DNA from: Candidatus Nitrotoga sp. BS
Lineage (GTDB): Bacteria; Pseudomonadota; Gammaproteobacteria; Burkholderiales; Gallionellaceae
Length of the DNA stretch: 64,000 nucleotides
Assembly (NCBI RefSeq): GCF_927797785.1
Contig: NZ_CAKMLL010000043.1
Span: 19,803-83,802, forward strand
Direction: 5' to 3'
Part shown: positions 46,589 through 56,688 of the stretch, one piece after another
Layout: the number at the start of each line of letters is the position of its first letter
Numbering within the stretch: position 1 is the stretch's first letter
Notes under the pieces: model-generated
Seen by the model: only the letters and a program-made list of their open reading frames with translations
What the model was told of the DNA's origin: nothing
Database searches by the model: none
Program-made: the position numbers and the translations under genes

Positions 46589-47500
46589 TTGAATGTTTCT
46601 GCATTAACGCCATCTGAACTTAAATTCCGCCTTAAAAAAACGGGGATATTTCTTCGAACCGGTTCTTTCATTACACACTTGCAGACTTCGATCCCTGGAG
46701 TGTCTGAAAGTGTCGGATTACTTTACGCCGATTATCCCTTGGCTGAGCAGGCCGATTTTGCGGATTTCCACGTTTGCCTTACTCGCCCGCTCAACCTGAG
46801 ACGATGGTTCAAGCCACAGGCGTTATTTTCATTTGATGGAAACACTATATTTAAACCCTTGCCGCTCGACCAGGCTTTTCCCATGCTGGAGTGGGGGCTT
46901 AATTGGTGTGTGTCTAATCATGTTAACCACTGTTTGATTATTCATGCAGCGGTGGTGGAAAAAGGTGGTTATGCTGCAATTATGCCCGCTCCTCCTGGCT
47001 CAGGTAAAAGTACACTTTGCGCAGCATTGGTAAACCGCGGGTGGAGATTGTTGTCTGATGAACTTGCTTTGGTTCGTGTTGTTGATGGGAAACTCATCCC
47101 GCTTCCGCGCCCCGTTAGCTTAAAAAACGAGTCTATCGAAATCATCAGGCGTTATGAGCCCAATGCAATTTTCAGCCGTGAGGTGGCAGACACGATAAAG
47201 GGCACGGTTGCCCATATGAAAGCATCAGCTGATAGCGTAGCTCGCGCGTCAGAGGTCGCACAGGTTGCGTGGGTTGTTTTTCCAAAGTATAAGGCGGGCG
47301 CTACGGCATGTTTGGAGACATTGTCTCAATCCCGTGCTTTCATGCGGGTTGCAGATAACTCTTTTAATTACAGTCTACTTGGACTCAATGGCTTTAAGAC
47401 CATGACAAGTTTGATTGATGCATCTCTGTGCTATGATTTTACGTACAGCAAACTGGATGATGCTATTGAGATATTTAGCGCGTTAAAGCCGCAAACTTAA
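46589..47500 (+). CDS. HprK-related kinase A
   Basis: 303 residues from a TTG codon 2 nt after the preceding stop; no in-frame ATG fits. The P-loop is PAPPGSGKSTLCAAL (about residue 130) followed by WRLLSDELALV, the acidic segment of HPr kinases. The N-terminal 100 residues are not HprK-like. There is no HPr gene nearby, so the target is not HPr. Family relatives in lasso-peptide clusters phosphorylate a Ser of the precursor, which suggests protein or peptide phosphorylation here too. Confidence 0.87.
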   Translation: MNVSALTPSELKFRLKKTGIFLRTGSFITHLQTSIPGVSESVGLLYADYPLAEQADFADFHVCLTRPLNLRRWFKPQALFSFDGNTIFKPLPLDQAFPMLEWGLNWCVSNHVNHCLIIHAAVVEKGGYAAIMPAPPGSGKSTLCAALVNRGWRLLSDELALVRVVDGKLIPLPRPVSLKNESIEIIRRYEPNAIFSREVADTIKGTVAHMKASADSVARASEVAQVAWVVFPKYKAGATACLETLSQSRAFMRVADNSFNYSLLGLNGFKTMTSLIDASLCYDFTYSKLDDAIEIFSALKPQT

Positions 47501-47828
47501 AGCTAGTAACTGCAGATATTGTAAATAATCATTATTAGTATGCTCTGGTTTTGTCTCTGTAAAGCGAATCCAGTTCCTTACCTTTTCTGGCTAAGCTAGG
47601 ATTGGGCGACGATAAATCGATTCAGCATATTACGTCGATCTATGTGATTTGTAGTGAGTAACTCTTTAGATAAGTGAAAGATGTACAACAAGAATAGTCA
47701 GCTAAAATCCGTTCTTCTTTCAACAAGCTCAGGGCGAATGAATTTACCTCTTCTGAGGGAGGTTAACAGTTGATTACCCACTCTGTTGCACATAGAGCAC
47801 ATTAATTATTTTCGACAGTATACCTAAT
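47501..47828. other. Gap of 328 bp inside the HPr-rel-A cassette
   Basis: The right half is the dispersed REP-type repeat at 47638-47790; the left half shows nothing recognisable. No convincing promoter was found before the nucleotidyltransferase gene. Confidence 0.5.
47638..47790. repeat. REP/GIY-YIG-type dispersed repeat, deleted copy
   Basis: CTATGTGATTTGTAGTGAGTAA and AGATGTACAACAAGAATAGT match 60241-60302; TTCAACAAGCTCAGGGCGAA is the REP-like core, and TTACCTCTTCTGAGGGAGG, then GTTGATTAC, match the end of the 60.7 kb copy. The GIY-YIG-like middle is absent. Confidence 0.7.
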
Positions 47829-48905
47829 GTGATCCCCAACTACTTAATATTACAAGCGCTCCGAGAGCCAGAATCATTGATCTGCCTAAGTCTGCCAGAC
47901 TGGGATTTACTCATATGCCAAGCACGCCGCGCCAATCTGTTGGCACGCATTTGCATTTTACTGGACGAACGCGGCTTACTCGAGCAGGTGCCGCCGAAAC
48001 CCCGCGAACATCTGGAATGGTCACGCGTAATCGCTGAAAGACATGTTCAAGCTATCCACTGGGAAATAACGCTAATTCGAAAAGCATTGGCGAAAGTGGG
48101 GGTGCCGGTCATTCTGCTCAAGGGCGCTGCCTATGTTATGGCAAAGCTGCCCCCCGCCAAGGGGCGACTATTCTCCGATATCGACATCCTTGTGCCTAAA
48201 GATAGTCTTAGTGCTGTAGAAGCCACCTTGATGCTTCATGGGTGGGCTGCGACGCATCACGATGCCTATGACCAGCGCTACTATCGCACATGGATGCATG
48301 AATTGCCACCTATGCAGCATATTAAACGGATGACGGTCATCGACGTGCATCATGCGATTTTGCCGGAAACGGCAGCACTTCACCCTGATTCGGCGAAGCT
48401 TCGAGCAACGGCGCAGTTACTTGATGGCTACGATGATTTAAAAGTATTGGCCCCTGCAGATATGGTACTCCACAGTGCTGTACATCTGTTCCACAATGAT
48501 CAACTGGATCAGGGTCTGCGGGATTTGGTTGACATTGATAGTTTATTACGCCATTTCAGCAGGTTGCCAACGTTCTGGCCAAGTCTATCCGTGCGAGCGC
48601 ACGAGCTTGAGTTAACGAGACCACTTTTTTACGCCTTGCGTTATGCTGTTCATCTTTTGAACACTCCCATTCCCTCAGGCATAATGGAAGCAGCCCGCAG
48701 CGGATGCCCCAATCCGTTAGCTTTAATGTTCACAGACCAACTTTTCGAACGCGCGCTTATGCCAGCCCACAAGAGCTGCTCCGATTGGTTAACTGGTGCG
48801 GCGCGGCAGATACTTTATGTACGCGCAACTTGGTTACGTATGCCTCCCTTGCTTCTTGCGCGTCATCTTTTCCATAAGGCTTTCATTTCACCTAAGCCTG
48901 CCTGA
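47829..48905 (+). CDS. Nucleotidyltransferase family protein (NTP_transf_5 type)
   Basis: 358 residues from a GTG start (MIPNYLILQALREPESL). The signature ILLKGAAY...GRLFSDIDILVP has the catalytic DxD of the uncharacterised nucleotidyltransferase family PF14907; a helical C-terminal part follows. Such genes accompany HprK-related kinases and PqqD-like genes, here 329 bp upstream. It may transfer a nucleotide or sugar-phosphate group onto the substrate; the reaction is not known for this branch. Confidence 0.82.
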   Translation: MIPNYLILQALREPESLICLSLPDWDLLICQARRANLLARICILLDERGLLEQVPPKPREHLEWSRVIAERHVQAIHWEITLIRKALAKVGVPVILLKGAAYVMAKLPPAKGRLFSDIDILVPKDSLSAVEATLMLHGWAATHHDAYDQRYYRTWMHELPPMQHIKRMTVIDVHHAILPETAALHPDSAKLRATAQLLDGYDDLKVLAPADMVLHSAVHLFHNDQLDQGLRDLVDIDSLLRHFSRLPTFWPSLSVRAHELELTRPLFYALRYAVHLLNTPIPSGIMEAARSGCPNPLALMFTDQLFERALMPAHKSCSDWLTGAARQILYVRATWLRMPPLLLARHLFHKAFISPKPA

Positions 48906-49020
48906 CTGTGTCTTGGACACGATTGAATGTATTGCGCTATAAATTGATAGTTGTTTTGGGCTTGGGTCAGTAAAAGCTGGCTATTTTACGACTTTACACT
49001 GTAAAAAAGGCAATCTCATC

Positions 49021-49803
49021 ATGAGTGATGTGGAAACTCCGCTGATCAAACTTCAGGATTTATCCAGTTTTTTAGAAGATGGTAATCTTAATGATAGCCT
49101 TGCACAACTCGCTGAAATAACGGCAAAAATATTGAGCGCCACTCATTGCTCAATCATGCTTCTGAATGATGGTGAATCTGAAAATTTGCTGATGAGTGTG
49201 TGCGCTAGCTACGGTCCAATGCCGGCTGCAGCTTATAAAGAATCGATAGGAAAGGGCGAGGGAATTGCTGGCTATGTGATTGCAACCGGACAAGCTTTGT
49301 TGATTGAAGACATTAGCCACTCAAAGTTCGCCAAGCTGGCTCGACGTGCAAATGAACCAGGCAAAAGCTTGATTTCATCGCCTATCACTATTAATGGGCA
49401 CATTGTAGGTGTAGTTAACATAAGTGGTCACATGTGTGGTTGTGCATTCAATCCGGTTGACTTGAATCTCCTTAATGTCGTTGCCTTATTCATTGGTAAA
49501 TCGATCCAGACACTCCAATTGCAAAGCATTCTGAATTCACGGTTTGCCCAACTGGCGTTGGCCCGAGAAGCCGAAAATAATATAGGCGCATCTTTGGGGA
49601 GTGTATTTCTCAATCCTGATAAAGTGGCGAAAATATTTGCAAAATCTTTTTACAAAGAAATGACCCGAGGAGGATTTGGTTCAAATCAAATTGTCAGCGC
49701 AGCTTCGGAAATTATTAGTCAGTTAAGTGATAATTTGCAACAACATAGTAAGCGAATGGAGCGGAAATTGGAGAAACCGACAGACGACACATCCTCATTG
49801 TAG
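49021..49803 (+). CDS. GAF domain protein
   Basis: 260 residues: one GAF domain (about 25-165: LAEITAKILSATHCSIMLLND, GEGIAGYVIATGQALLIEDI, ISSPITINGHIVGVVNISG) and a helical tail. There is no output domain, so it may be a ligand-sensing adaptor. It stands between the HPr-rel-A cassette and the convergent prsR operon. The Cys-rich MCGCAF within the GAF fold could bind a cofactor; that is speculation. Confidence 0.8.
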   Translation: MSDVETPLIKLQDLSSFLEDGNLNDSLAQLAEITAKILSATHCSIMLLNDGESENLLMSVCASYGPMPAAAYKESIGKGEGIAGYVIATGQALLIEDISHSKFAKLARRANEPGKSLISSPITINGHIVGVVNISGHMCGCAFNPVDLNLLNVVALFIGKSIQTLQLQSILNSRFAQLALAREAENNIGASLGSVFLNPDKVAKIFAKSFYKEMTRGGFGSNQIVSAASEIISQLSDNLQQHSKRMERKLEKPTDDTSSL

Positions 49804-50318
49804 AAAATTGACCTTAAACGAAAATTATAAAACGTAAGGTCTGTATTCTGATGTTGAGTTAACTGACACTCTCAATCTTAATAACCGAGAAAAATGGATT
49901 CCGATTGTTGCCGCGTGTGGTCACGTGGTAAATTTATCTTGAAACTCAAGCTGAAATAAGTGAGCCTTAAATGAAGGCTCTGCTATCAAAAACTCGATAT
50001 CAAGACTTTGCTTTTTTATTGAGCGTTAAAAAACCACGTCCATAGGACTGGGTAATCACCTGATTGGTTTTGCCTTTCAAAGTACCAGCTTATTTCAGTT
50101 ATCTTTCGGGGTGTTGTCCCCACAGCACTTAATGAAAGGGAAATATATGACTAGGTTTGCAAGAGCATCGCACGGTATATGGCATTCTTGGATGGCGCGA
50201 TAGGGGGTATACGCAGTATCGCGTTCTACGAACGTGATAAGTTTACTTCCCTTCCATTAATTAATGTAGCGAAAATGCAAGTCATAAATTAAATGTTCAT
50301 GTATATCAGCAGCTCTTC
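49804..50318. other. Convergent intergenic region, 515 bp
   Basis: No gene is supportable. A hairpin GAGCCTT/AAGGCTC near 49962-49980 has no T-run. An 18-codon frame at 50147 with a ribosome-binding-like GAAAGGGAAA is too short to claim. Confidence 0.4.
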
Positions 50319-51680
50319 TTAAGCTTTGCTTACGATACCATGACGGCTTATTACATCGTAGAGTGTTGGACGGCTGATACCGAGCAATTCGGCTGCCTTG
50401 GCCATATTGCCGTCTACTCTCGCTAGTGCTTTCACCACGGCATTGTATTCAGCGTTATCACGTACCTTGCGCAGGTTAATAAACTCTTCCATTGAAGGTG
50501 AAGTCGACAGACCAATATCGTCAGCGCTTATTTGAGAGCCTTCAGCCATGATAACGGCACGCTTGATGCAGTTTTCCATTTCACGGACATTACCTGGCCA
50601 AGCGTATTCTTCTATCATGGCCAGCGCTTCCTGGCTGAAGTTTAGTGAAGAACGCCCCTCCTTGATGATGAATTTGTTTTTAAAGTGGTGTGCCAACAAT
50701 GCGGCATCGCCCACACGCTCCCGCAGTGGGGGGATCGTGACTGCAACCTCGCTTAAACGGTAATAGAGGTCTTCGCGGAAGCGCCCTGCAACGCTTAGCT
50801 CCTTCAGGTTACGATGTGTTGCGCAGATAATCCGCACATCAACAGGAATTTCCTGACGCCCTCCTATTCTCTCGATTACCCTTTCTTGCAAAAATCGGAG
50901 AAGTTTCGCTTGAAGAAGCATGGGCATATCTCCTATTTCATCAAGAAAGAAAGTGCCTCCATCAGCAAGTTCAATTTTACCTAACGTCTGTTTGGTGGCT
51001 CCGGTAAACGCTCCCTTCTCGTAGCCGAACAACTCGCTCTCCAGAAGATTTTCTGGGATTGCAGCGCAGTTGATTGCCATGAAGCGCTTCTCCTGCCGTG
51101 GACTCAGCTGGTGCAGCGCTTTCGCCAACAGTTCCTTGCCCGTTCCGCTATCACCCAACAGCATGACCGAGGCAGAGGATGGTGCTACTTTCTCGATGCA
51201 GCGGCACACCTTCAACATGCCAGGATCCCGGCTAATGATGCTAGACAATGGAGAGTCAGCCTGAATCTGTAATATTCTGCGATTCTCCTGTTGCAGAGCG
51301 TGCAGATAAAATGCACGTTCAACTACTAAGCCCAGGATCTCTGGGTCAAATGGTTTCTGATGGAAATCATAAGCACCCATGCCTATCGCTTTCACTGCAT
51401 TGGCATGATCCTGATTCCCAGAAAGCACGATCAGTTTGGTGTCAGGGGCAAGCGCAAGAATCTGTTGCAAAATGGCCAATCCTTCCGAAGCACCATCGGG
51501 ATCGGGAGGAAGCCCAAGATCCATGGTAATAACCGCAGGTTCATGCCGTCTGACCTGCGCCAGCGCACTTTCACGATCTCCCGCCAACAGAACTTCATAG
51601 GCATCAAAATTCCAGCGTAATTGTTTCTGTAAACCGGGATCATCTTCAATAACAAGCAGCTTTTTTTTATCTTGACTCAT
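50319..51680 (-). CDS. prsR: PEP-CTERM/XrtA system sigma-54 response regulator PrsR
   Basis: 453 residues from MSQDKKKLLVIEDD, 4 nt after the prsK stop with GGAG overlapping the prsK end; the longer frame to 51887 lies inside prsK. Receiver (acceptor Asp in VITMDLGLPPDPDG), AAA+ domain (Walker A GDSGTGKELLA; GAFTGA in YEKGAFTGATKQ; Walker B FFLDEIGD) and a Fis-type helix-turn-helix (MAKAAELLGISRPTLYDVI). It should activate sigma-54 promoters of EPS/PEP-CTERM genes when phosphorylated by PrsK. Confidence 0.95.
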   Translation of the reverse strand: MSQDKKKLLVIEDDPGLQKQLRWNFDAYEVLLAGDRESALAQVRRHEPAVITMDLGLPPDPDGASEGLAILQQILALAPDTKLIVLSGNQDHANAVKAIGMGAYDFHQKPFDPEILGLVVERAFYLHALQQENRRILQIQADSPLSSIISRDPGMLKVCRCIEKVAPSSASVMLLGDSGTGKELLAKALHQLSPRQEKRFMAINCAAIPENLLESELFGYEKGAFTGATKQTLGKIELADGGTFFLDEIGDMPMLLQAKLLRFLQERVIERIGGRQEIPVDVRIICATHRNLKELSVAGRFREDLYYRLSEVAVTIPPLRERVGDAALLAHHFKNKFIIKEGRSSLNFSQEALAMIEEYAWPGNVREMENCIKRAVIMAEGSQISADDIGLSTSPSMEEFINLRKVRDNAEYNAVVKALARVDGNMAKAAELLGISRPTLYDVISRHGIVSKA

Positions 51681-51684
51681 TAAA

Positions 51685-53781
51685 TTACTCCTGCCGTAAT
51701 GCGGCATCCTTGACATCATCAACATGCCCATGAAATGGCAAAAATACTCGGAACGTAGTACCGACAGCTTGGCGACTGGAAACTTCAATCCGACCGCCCA
51801 GGTCGTGGATATATTCACGACTCTCAAACATTCCGATTCCCATACCTGCCGATTTGGTAGACTCAAATGGCTTGAATAGTCGTTCATGAATAAACTCCTC
51901 GCTCATGCCTTGGCCGGTATCTTTGATTTCGACGACTACGAAAGCTTCCTGCTTCGAAATACGGATTGTTACTTTGCCATCCTTAGGTGTAGCTTCAACA
52001 GCATTCTGAATAATGTGGCCAATTACTCTTTCAAGGCGATCCCAATTAGCCACCACCATCAGGTCAGGGTCTAATATCTCAAGCTCAGGCTTAGGCTCAA
52101 AGGCAGACTTTAATGCCAATGTCTGTTGTAATAATTTGTCGATTAAAAGCGGTGCAGGATACTCAATGGAAGAACCTCTGCTCAATTTATGCAGAAGCAG
52201 CTTCATTTTCTGGACAGAATAATCCAACGTTTCAAGCATATCTTTTTGAAACTCTGGGTTGTTCTTATGCTTTTCGGCGTTGGAAAGTAATAACGATAAT
52301 TGGGAAACCAAATTTTTTAAATCATGCACTATAAAAGTAGACATGCGATTAAACGATTCAAATTGACGTGCAACCATGAGAGCATTAGCCGATTCCTGTT
52401 GGGCAAGATAGCTCGCCGCTTGGCTGCCAGCAATTTTGAGCAGATCAATCACTTCCCAATTTAACTTAACTTTACTTCTGGGCTGTGTCAGTATCATAAA
52501 GCCAAACAACCTCCCTAGCAGAATCAGGGGAACTATCAGCCAACTTTTAGAAACTTCTCGTAACCAATGAGGAATAATAATTGCGCCGTATTTTTCAGGT
52601 TTGGAATCATATTCCTGCAGATCTATCACCCACTGCTTGCTTTCCAGAAAATGACAAAGAGAGCTACTTGCCGACTCAGATTCATTCGGCAAATTCATAT
52701 TCCAACGAGCAACAGGTTCGCAATTACCCGATTCCCGGCTAATGAACAATACGCCTCCTGGGCTTTCTACGAGTGCTGCTACCGCTTGGATAGTACGTTC
52801 GGCCAGTCCATGATCATGCTCGGAAAGAGTGCGCGTAAAGCCTAACCATTCTTCACGATAGTCGTAATTGTAATTATAGAAATGCTTACTGATGAATACT
52901 TTGAGCCAAGAACGGAAAACGCCTGAGAATAATATGCCAACAAGCAAAGCCACAGCGCCGAACAAAAATGTCACTTGCATGACTGCTCCCCAGCTCCCCC
53001 CGAAATACCGCAGGTAATAGCCGGCAGCAGACATAGCCAGCAAATACAGGGCACTGCCAAGCAGTGTTGCAGAATGAAACAAAATATGGCGTGAAACCGA
53101 GATCCCCAATGACCACTGCGGATTACGCGCTGTCGACACGGCCACCAGAGGAACAATCAGAGCATTGACTGCTCCTCTGGAAGTCCAAATTTCCATGTTC
53201 ACTTGCCTAAACAACATTGCGTCGCTATATAAATAAAAATCGTAGACGAACATTCCTCCGATTCCAAAACAGGCAAACTTTATTCCCCAACGCCTCTTAG
53301 CGGGTGTGTTCCGGTAAAGTTGTTCCACCAAGAGCATGCCCGTAACCGCCATTACTACACGGCCAACGATGTCCGTAATAAAACCTGTTTCTCCTTGAAG
53401 AGGTTCAATATTCGAATAGGTATAAATAGTTACGAGCAAGAGTAAACAATAAAACGCTATGATGCCGACCACATAGGGTTTAAGCTTAAACTTAAAAGGA
53501 GGTAAAGAATTCGTTTGTTGGAAAGGCCCCAACAACATTAGCAGAAAGATAGTCCACCCTGCATTTCGCAGAATTTCCAGAATGTCCGTTAGCAGCGCTA
53601 AGTAAATGCCACTGGCTGCCTGGTAAGTAATCGATGCAGCCCAAAACGCGCTCATCACGCAGGCAACTGTCAGCGTTGTCCCGAAAATACGGGCACGCCA
53701 ACTGGTCAACAATAGAATTGTCAGAAAAAAGAATGCTACAGAGGCTATGCCATAGCTATATGCAGCGATGCTTGTCAACAT
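51685..53781 (-). CDS. prsK: PEP-CTERM/XrtA system histidine kinase PrsK
   Basis: 698 residues. Eight or so membrane helices occupy about 1-290, a GAF-like domain about 320-470, then a kinase core with FIVHDLKNLVSQL (phospho-His) and HATPase_c (HIIQNAVEATPKDG; DTGQGMS; GMGIGMFESREYI). The HDLKN box and long multi-helix sensor are typical of PrsK. It lies 19 bp after the sugar-transferase gene and is coupled to prsR. The input signal is unknown. Confidence 0.95.
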   Translation of the reverse strand: MLTSIAAYSYGIASVAFFFLTILLLTSWRARIFGTTLTVACVMSAFWAASITYQAASGIYLALLTDILEILRNAGWTIFLLMLLGPFQQTNSLPPFKFKLKPYVVGIIAFYCLLLLVTIYTYSNIEPLQGETGFITDIVGRVVMAVTGMLLVEQLYRNTPAKRRWGIKFACFGIGGMFVYDFYLYSDAMLFRQVNMEIWTSRGAVNALIVPLVAVSTARNPQWSLGISVSRHILFHSATLLGSALYLLAMSAAGYYLRYFGGSWGAVMQVTFLFGAVALLVGILFSGVFRSWLKVFISKHFYNYNYDYREEWLGFTRTLSEHDHGLAERTIQAVAALVESPGGVLFISRESGNCEPVARWNMNLPNESESASSSLCHFLESKQWVIDLQEYDSKPEKYGAIIIPHWLREVSKSWLIVPLILLGRLFGFMILTQPRSKVKLNWEVIDLLKIAGSQAASYLAQQESANALMVARQFESFNRMSTFIVHDLKNLVSQLSLLLSNAEKHKNNPEFQKDMLETLDYSVQKMKLLLHKLSRGSSIEYPAPLLIDKLLQQTLALKSAFEPKPELEILDPDLMVVANWDRLERVIGHIIQNAVEATPKDGKVTIRISKQEAFVVVEIKDTGQGMSEEFIHERLFKPFESTKSAGMGIGMFESREYIHDLGGRIEVSSRQAVGTTFRVFLPFHGHVDDVKDAALRQE

Positions 53782-53800
53782 TTAAGGTTGTTCCATAGGG

Positions 53801-55216
53801 TTATCTGCTACCCTTGCCCAATATAACAACCTGGAAAGTATCGATTAGTATAAGTACATCCAGAAACAAGCTGTTGTTTTTTACATAGTACAGGTCATAT
53901 TGGAGCTTTTGAATAGAATCTTCAACTGAGGCTCCATACTGGTAGCGTACTTGAGCCAAGCCCGTTATTCCCGGTTTAATACTATGCCTCACGTTATAAT
54001 AAGGAACTTCATCGCAGAGTTGTTGTACAAAAAAAGGCCTTTCTGGGCGTGGTCCAACAAAGCTCATTTCCCCTTTAAAAACATTTAGAATTTGTGGAAG
54101 CTCGTCGATTCTAAGTTTACGAATAATACATCCCACTTTCGTCGTACGAGAGTCATTGGCAGCCGCCCATTGAGGTGTCATCCCTTTCTCAGCATCTTTT
54201 CGCATGCTACGAAATTTCAACACCATAAAAGAATGGCCATCCATGCCAACGCGTTCTTGTTGATAAAAGATTGGGGTTCGGTCTTCGAAATAGATACACA
54301 TCGCTGTAAGCAACATCACCGGTAACGAAAAAATTAAAATAATGATGCTGGCGAATAAATCGAAAAATCTTTTTATAAAAGACCTTAGAAAACTCTGGTC
54401 AAACCCGCCGCCAAAAACCAACCAACTTGGTTGCAGAGAATCAACCCTGATCTGGCATGCCTCACGCTCAAAAAATGACGCTGCATCGGTCACTTTAATT
54501 CCATTTAATTTGCACTCTAATAACTCCTGAATAGGAAAGCTTTCACCTCGTCGATTATTTGTCGCAACGATGATCTCATTCGCGCTAAATTTGTTTGTCA
54601 AACTGATTAATGAATCTCCAGCCGAAAAAATATTAGGCGATAGAATACGGTTTTCTTCACCTGGTAACTGGACAAAGCCAACAATATTATATTTATGGTA
54701 GCTAATATTATTCATGGCCAGATCGCTACATTCTTTTGCTAGAGAACCGCACCCTATAAAAATAATACGTGACTCTAGATACTTCAATTTGAATAAATGA
54801 AAAAAAATCACCCTCACCAATAAAATGAGACATGCAGCGATCACCATTACGAGACCTAAAATACCGCGGCCAATATAAATATTCGGCACTATATAAAATA
54901 CCAAAGTTAGAACGCCGAAGCCCAAGGCAAAGGAAGGCATGAGCCGGAGAAAAGTATTTCTTATACTCTCTCTGTAATTGTGTTTATACATGCCGAAAGC
55001 ACTCATACTGAAAGCCATTACTATTGCAAATGCACAGGCTGTAAGGAGAAAATTCTCCATTTTGACAAATGATGGAAAATTGCTCCCAAAGAAATTGCTA
55101 TTAAAAAACCGAATAGTCGCTCCAAGATAGACTGAGACTATAAAAACAAGAGTTTCAACCACAAGCAGGATGGACACTATTTTGGAGACATAGTGATTGG
55201 AAATTTTAAACAGCAT
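53801..55216 (-). CDS. XrtA/PEP-CTERM system sugar transferase (TIGR03013 type)
   Basis: 471 residues: four N-terminal membrane helices, a CoA-binding-like middle domain ([17 protein letters not shown]), a further helix (about 285-310) and the bacterial sugar transferase domain ([33 protein letters not shown]). It should place the first sugar phosphate on undecaprenyl phosphate to begin EPS repeat synthesis. First gene of the transferase-prsK-prsR operon, divergent from the TviB-like dehydrogenase gene. Confidence 0.93.
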   Translation of the reverse strand: MLFKISNHYVSKIVSILLVVETLVFIVSVYLGATIRFFNSNFFGSNFPSFVKMENFLLTACAFAIVMAFSMSAFGMYKHNYRESIRNTFLRLMPSFALGFGVLTLVFYIVPNIYIGRGILGLVMVIAACLILLVRVIFFHLFKLKYLESRIIFIGCGSLAKECSDLAMNNISYHKYNIVGFVQLPGEENRILSPNIFSAGDSLISLTNKFSANEIIVATNNRRGESFPIQELLECKLNGIKVTDAASFFEREACQIRVDSLQPSWLVFGGGFDQSFLRSFIKRFFDLFASIIILIFSLPVMLLTAMCIYFEDRTPIFYQQERVGMDGHSFMVLKFRSMRKDAEKGMTPQWAAANDSRTTKVGCIIRKLRIDELPQILNVFKGEMSFVGPRPERPFFVQQLCDEVPYYNVRHSIKPGITGLAQVRYQYGASVEDSIQKLQYDLYYVKNNSLFLDVLILIDTFQVVILGKGSR

Positions 55217-55388
55217 TAATTTACTCCAAAAAGTTAGCTCATATTATTAAGCCAAGCTCACATCATATCGACTTTTTCGGCAAGAACATTAGGGATGTTA
55301 ATTAACCAAAAATATGAGAATAAGATTGATGCTTTTCAGCATATCTGCTAGATTCAAAAAATAATGATAATAGCAAAGTGAGTTTAAT

Positions 55389-56669
55389 ATGGACGTTGTT
55401 GCCGTAGTTGGCCTTGGATATGTGGGTTTACCGCTGGCTGTAGAGTTTGGGAAAAAACAGCGAACTATCGGGTTCGATCTCTCTGTCACTAAAATCGAGA
55501 GCTACCAACGGCACATTGATCCAACCGGAGAGCTGTCAACTGAAGACCTGCAGGGTGCCATCCATCTTATAGCCAGCTCCGACCCATCCAAGTTATCTCT
55601 TGCCGACTATATTGTAATCGCAGTTCCAACGCCTGTAGATAGTGCCCATCAACCCGATTTTTCTCCTCTTGTTGGCGCTAGCGAAACAGTTGGAAAGAAC
55701 ATGAAGCGTGGCGCGATCATTATCTATGAATCTACAGTTTACCCTGGCGCTACTGAGGAAATATGCATTCCAGTTCTGGAGAAATGTTCCGGTATGAAAT
55801 GGAAAAAAGATTTTCATATTGGGTATTCTCCTGAAAGAATCAATCCTGGCGATAAAGAACGTACCCTTACTTCTATTATAAAAATTGTATCAGGAGATGA
55901 TGAAGACACTTTGGAAAAAGTAGCTAAGCTTTACGAAACCATCATCAATGCTGGTGTACACAGAGCATCCAGCATTAAGGTCGCAGAAGCAGCAAAAGTA
56001 ATCGAAAATACCCAACGTGATCTGAATATTGCATTAATCAACGAATTGGCAATCATTTTCGATAAACTTGATATTGACACACTACAGGTTCTGCAGGCCG
56101 CCGGCACAAAATGGAATTTTCTCCCATTCCGTCCTGGACTGGTTGGCGGACATTGTATTGGCGTAGACCCCTATTACCTTACCCATAAAGCAGATATGAT
56201 CGGCTATCATCCCCAGGTAATATTGGCGGGGCGCAGAATAAATGATGGTATGGCAAAATTTATTGCGGAAAAAACCGTGAAGGAAATGATCAGGGCCGGC
56301 CTCAATGTAAAAGGCTCAAAAGTAAATATACTCGGATTGACATTCAAGGAAAATTGTCCTGACCTGAGGAATTCGAAGGTAATGGACATCATTCACGAAC
56401 TCCGTTCCTACGGTGTAGAAGTTCATGTCCATGATCCTGTTGCAACCACCAAGGATGCGCTTCACGAGTATGGTCTGGAACTAGTAACTTGGGAAAAATT
56501 GCCACGCGCAGATGCACTTATTGCGGCAGTTTCACACCGTGAATTTCTTGCCAGACCTCTTGCAGACTTCCAGGAAAAAATTGTTTCAAATGGATGTTTT
56601 ATTGATGTTAAATCTCATTTTGATCAGACCGCTCTGCGCGCTGCTGGACTTAACGTCTGGAGACTCTAG
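55389..56669 (+). CDS. tviB: UDP-N-acetylhexosamine 6-dehydrogenase (TviB/WbpO-like)
   Basis: 426 residues. NAD-binding GLGYVGLPLAVEFGKK at the N-terminus, the central NTQRDLNIALINE, and the catalytic Cys in GGHCIGVDPYYLT are those of nucleotide-sugar dehydrogenases; the NAD-side sequence is closest to TviB/WbpO, which oxidise UDP-GlcNAc or UDP-GalNAc to the uronic acid. It supplies a uronate precursor for the exopolysaccharide. The exact sugar cannot be read from sequence. Confidence 0.92.
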   Translation: MDVVAVVGLGYVGLPLAVEFGKKQRTIGFDLSVTKIESYQRHIDPTGELSTEDLQGAIHLIASSDPSKLSLADYIVIAVPTPVDSAHQPDFSPLVGASETVGKNMKRGAIIIYESTVYPGATEEICIPVLEKCSGMKWKKDFHIGYSPERINPGDKERTLTSIIKIVSGDDEDTLEKVAKLYETIINAGVHRASSIKVAEAAKVIENTQRDLNIALINELAIIFDKLDIDTLQVLQAAGTKWNFLPFRPGLVGGHCIGVDPYYLTHKADMIGYHPQVILAGRRINDGMAKFIAEKTVKEMIRAGLNVKGSKVNILGLTFKENCPDLRNSKVMDIIHELRSYGVEVHVHDPVATTKDALHEYGLELVTWEKLPRADALIAAVSHREFLARPLADFQEKIVSNGCFIDVKSHFDQTALRAAGLNVWRL

Positions 56670-56688
56670 ATTAAAGTGATTTGGCTTT

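Noticed and set aside
48961..48980. Sigma-54-like TTGGGTCAGTAAAAGCTGG before the GAF gene
   Set aside because: GG and GC have the right spacing, but both the -24 (GGGTC for GGCAC) and -12 (AAAGC for TTTGC) elements deviate too much.
50147..50203. 18-residue peptide with a good ribosome-binding-like sequence
   Set aside because: Too short, no conservation evidence, and no coupling to a neighbour.
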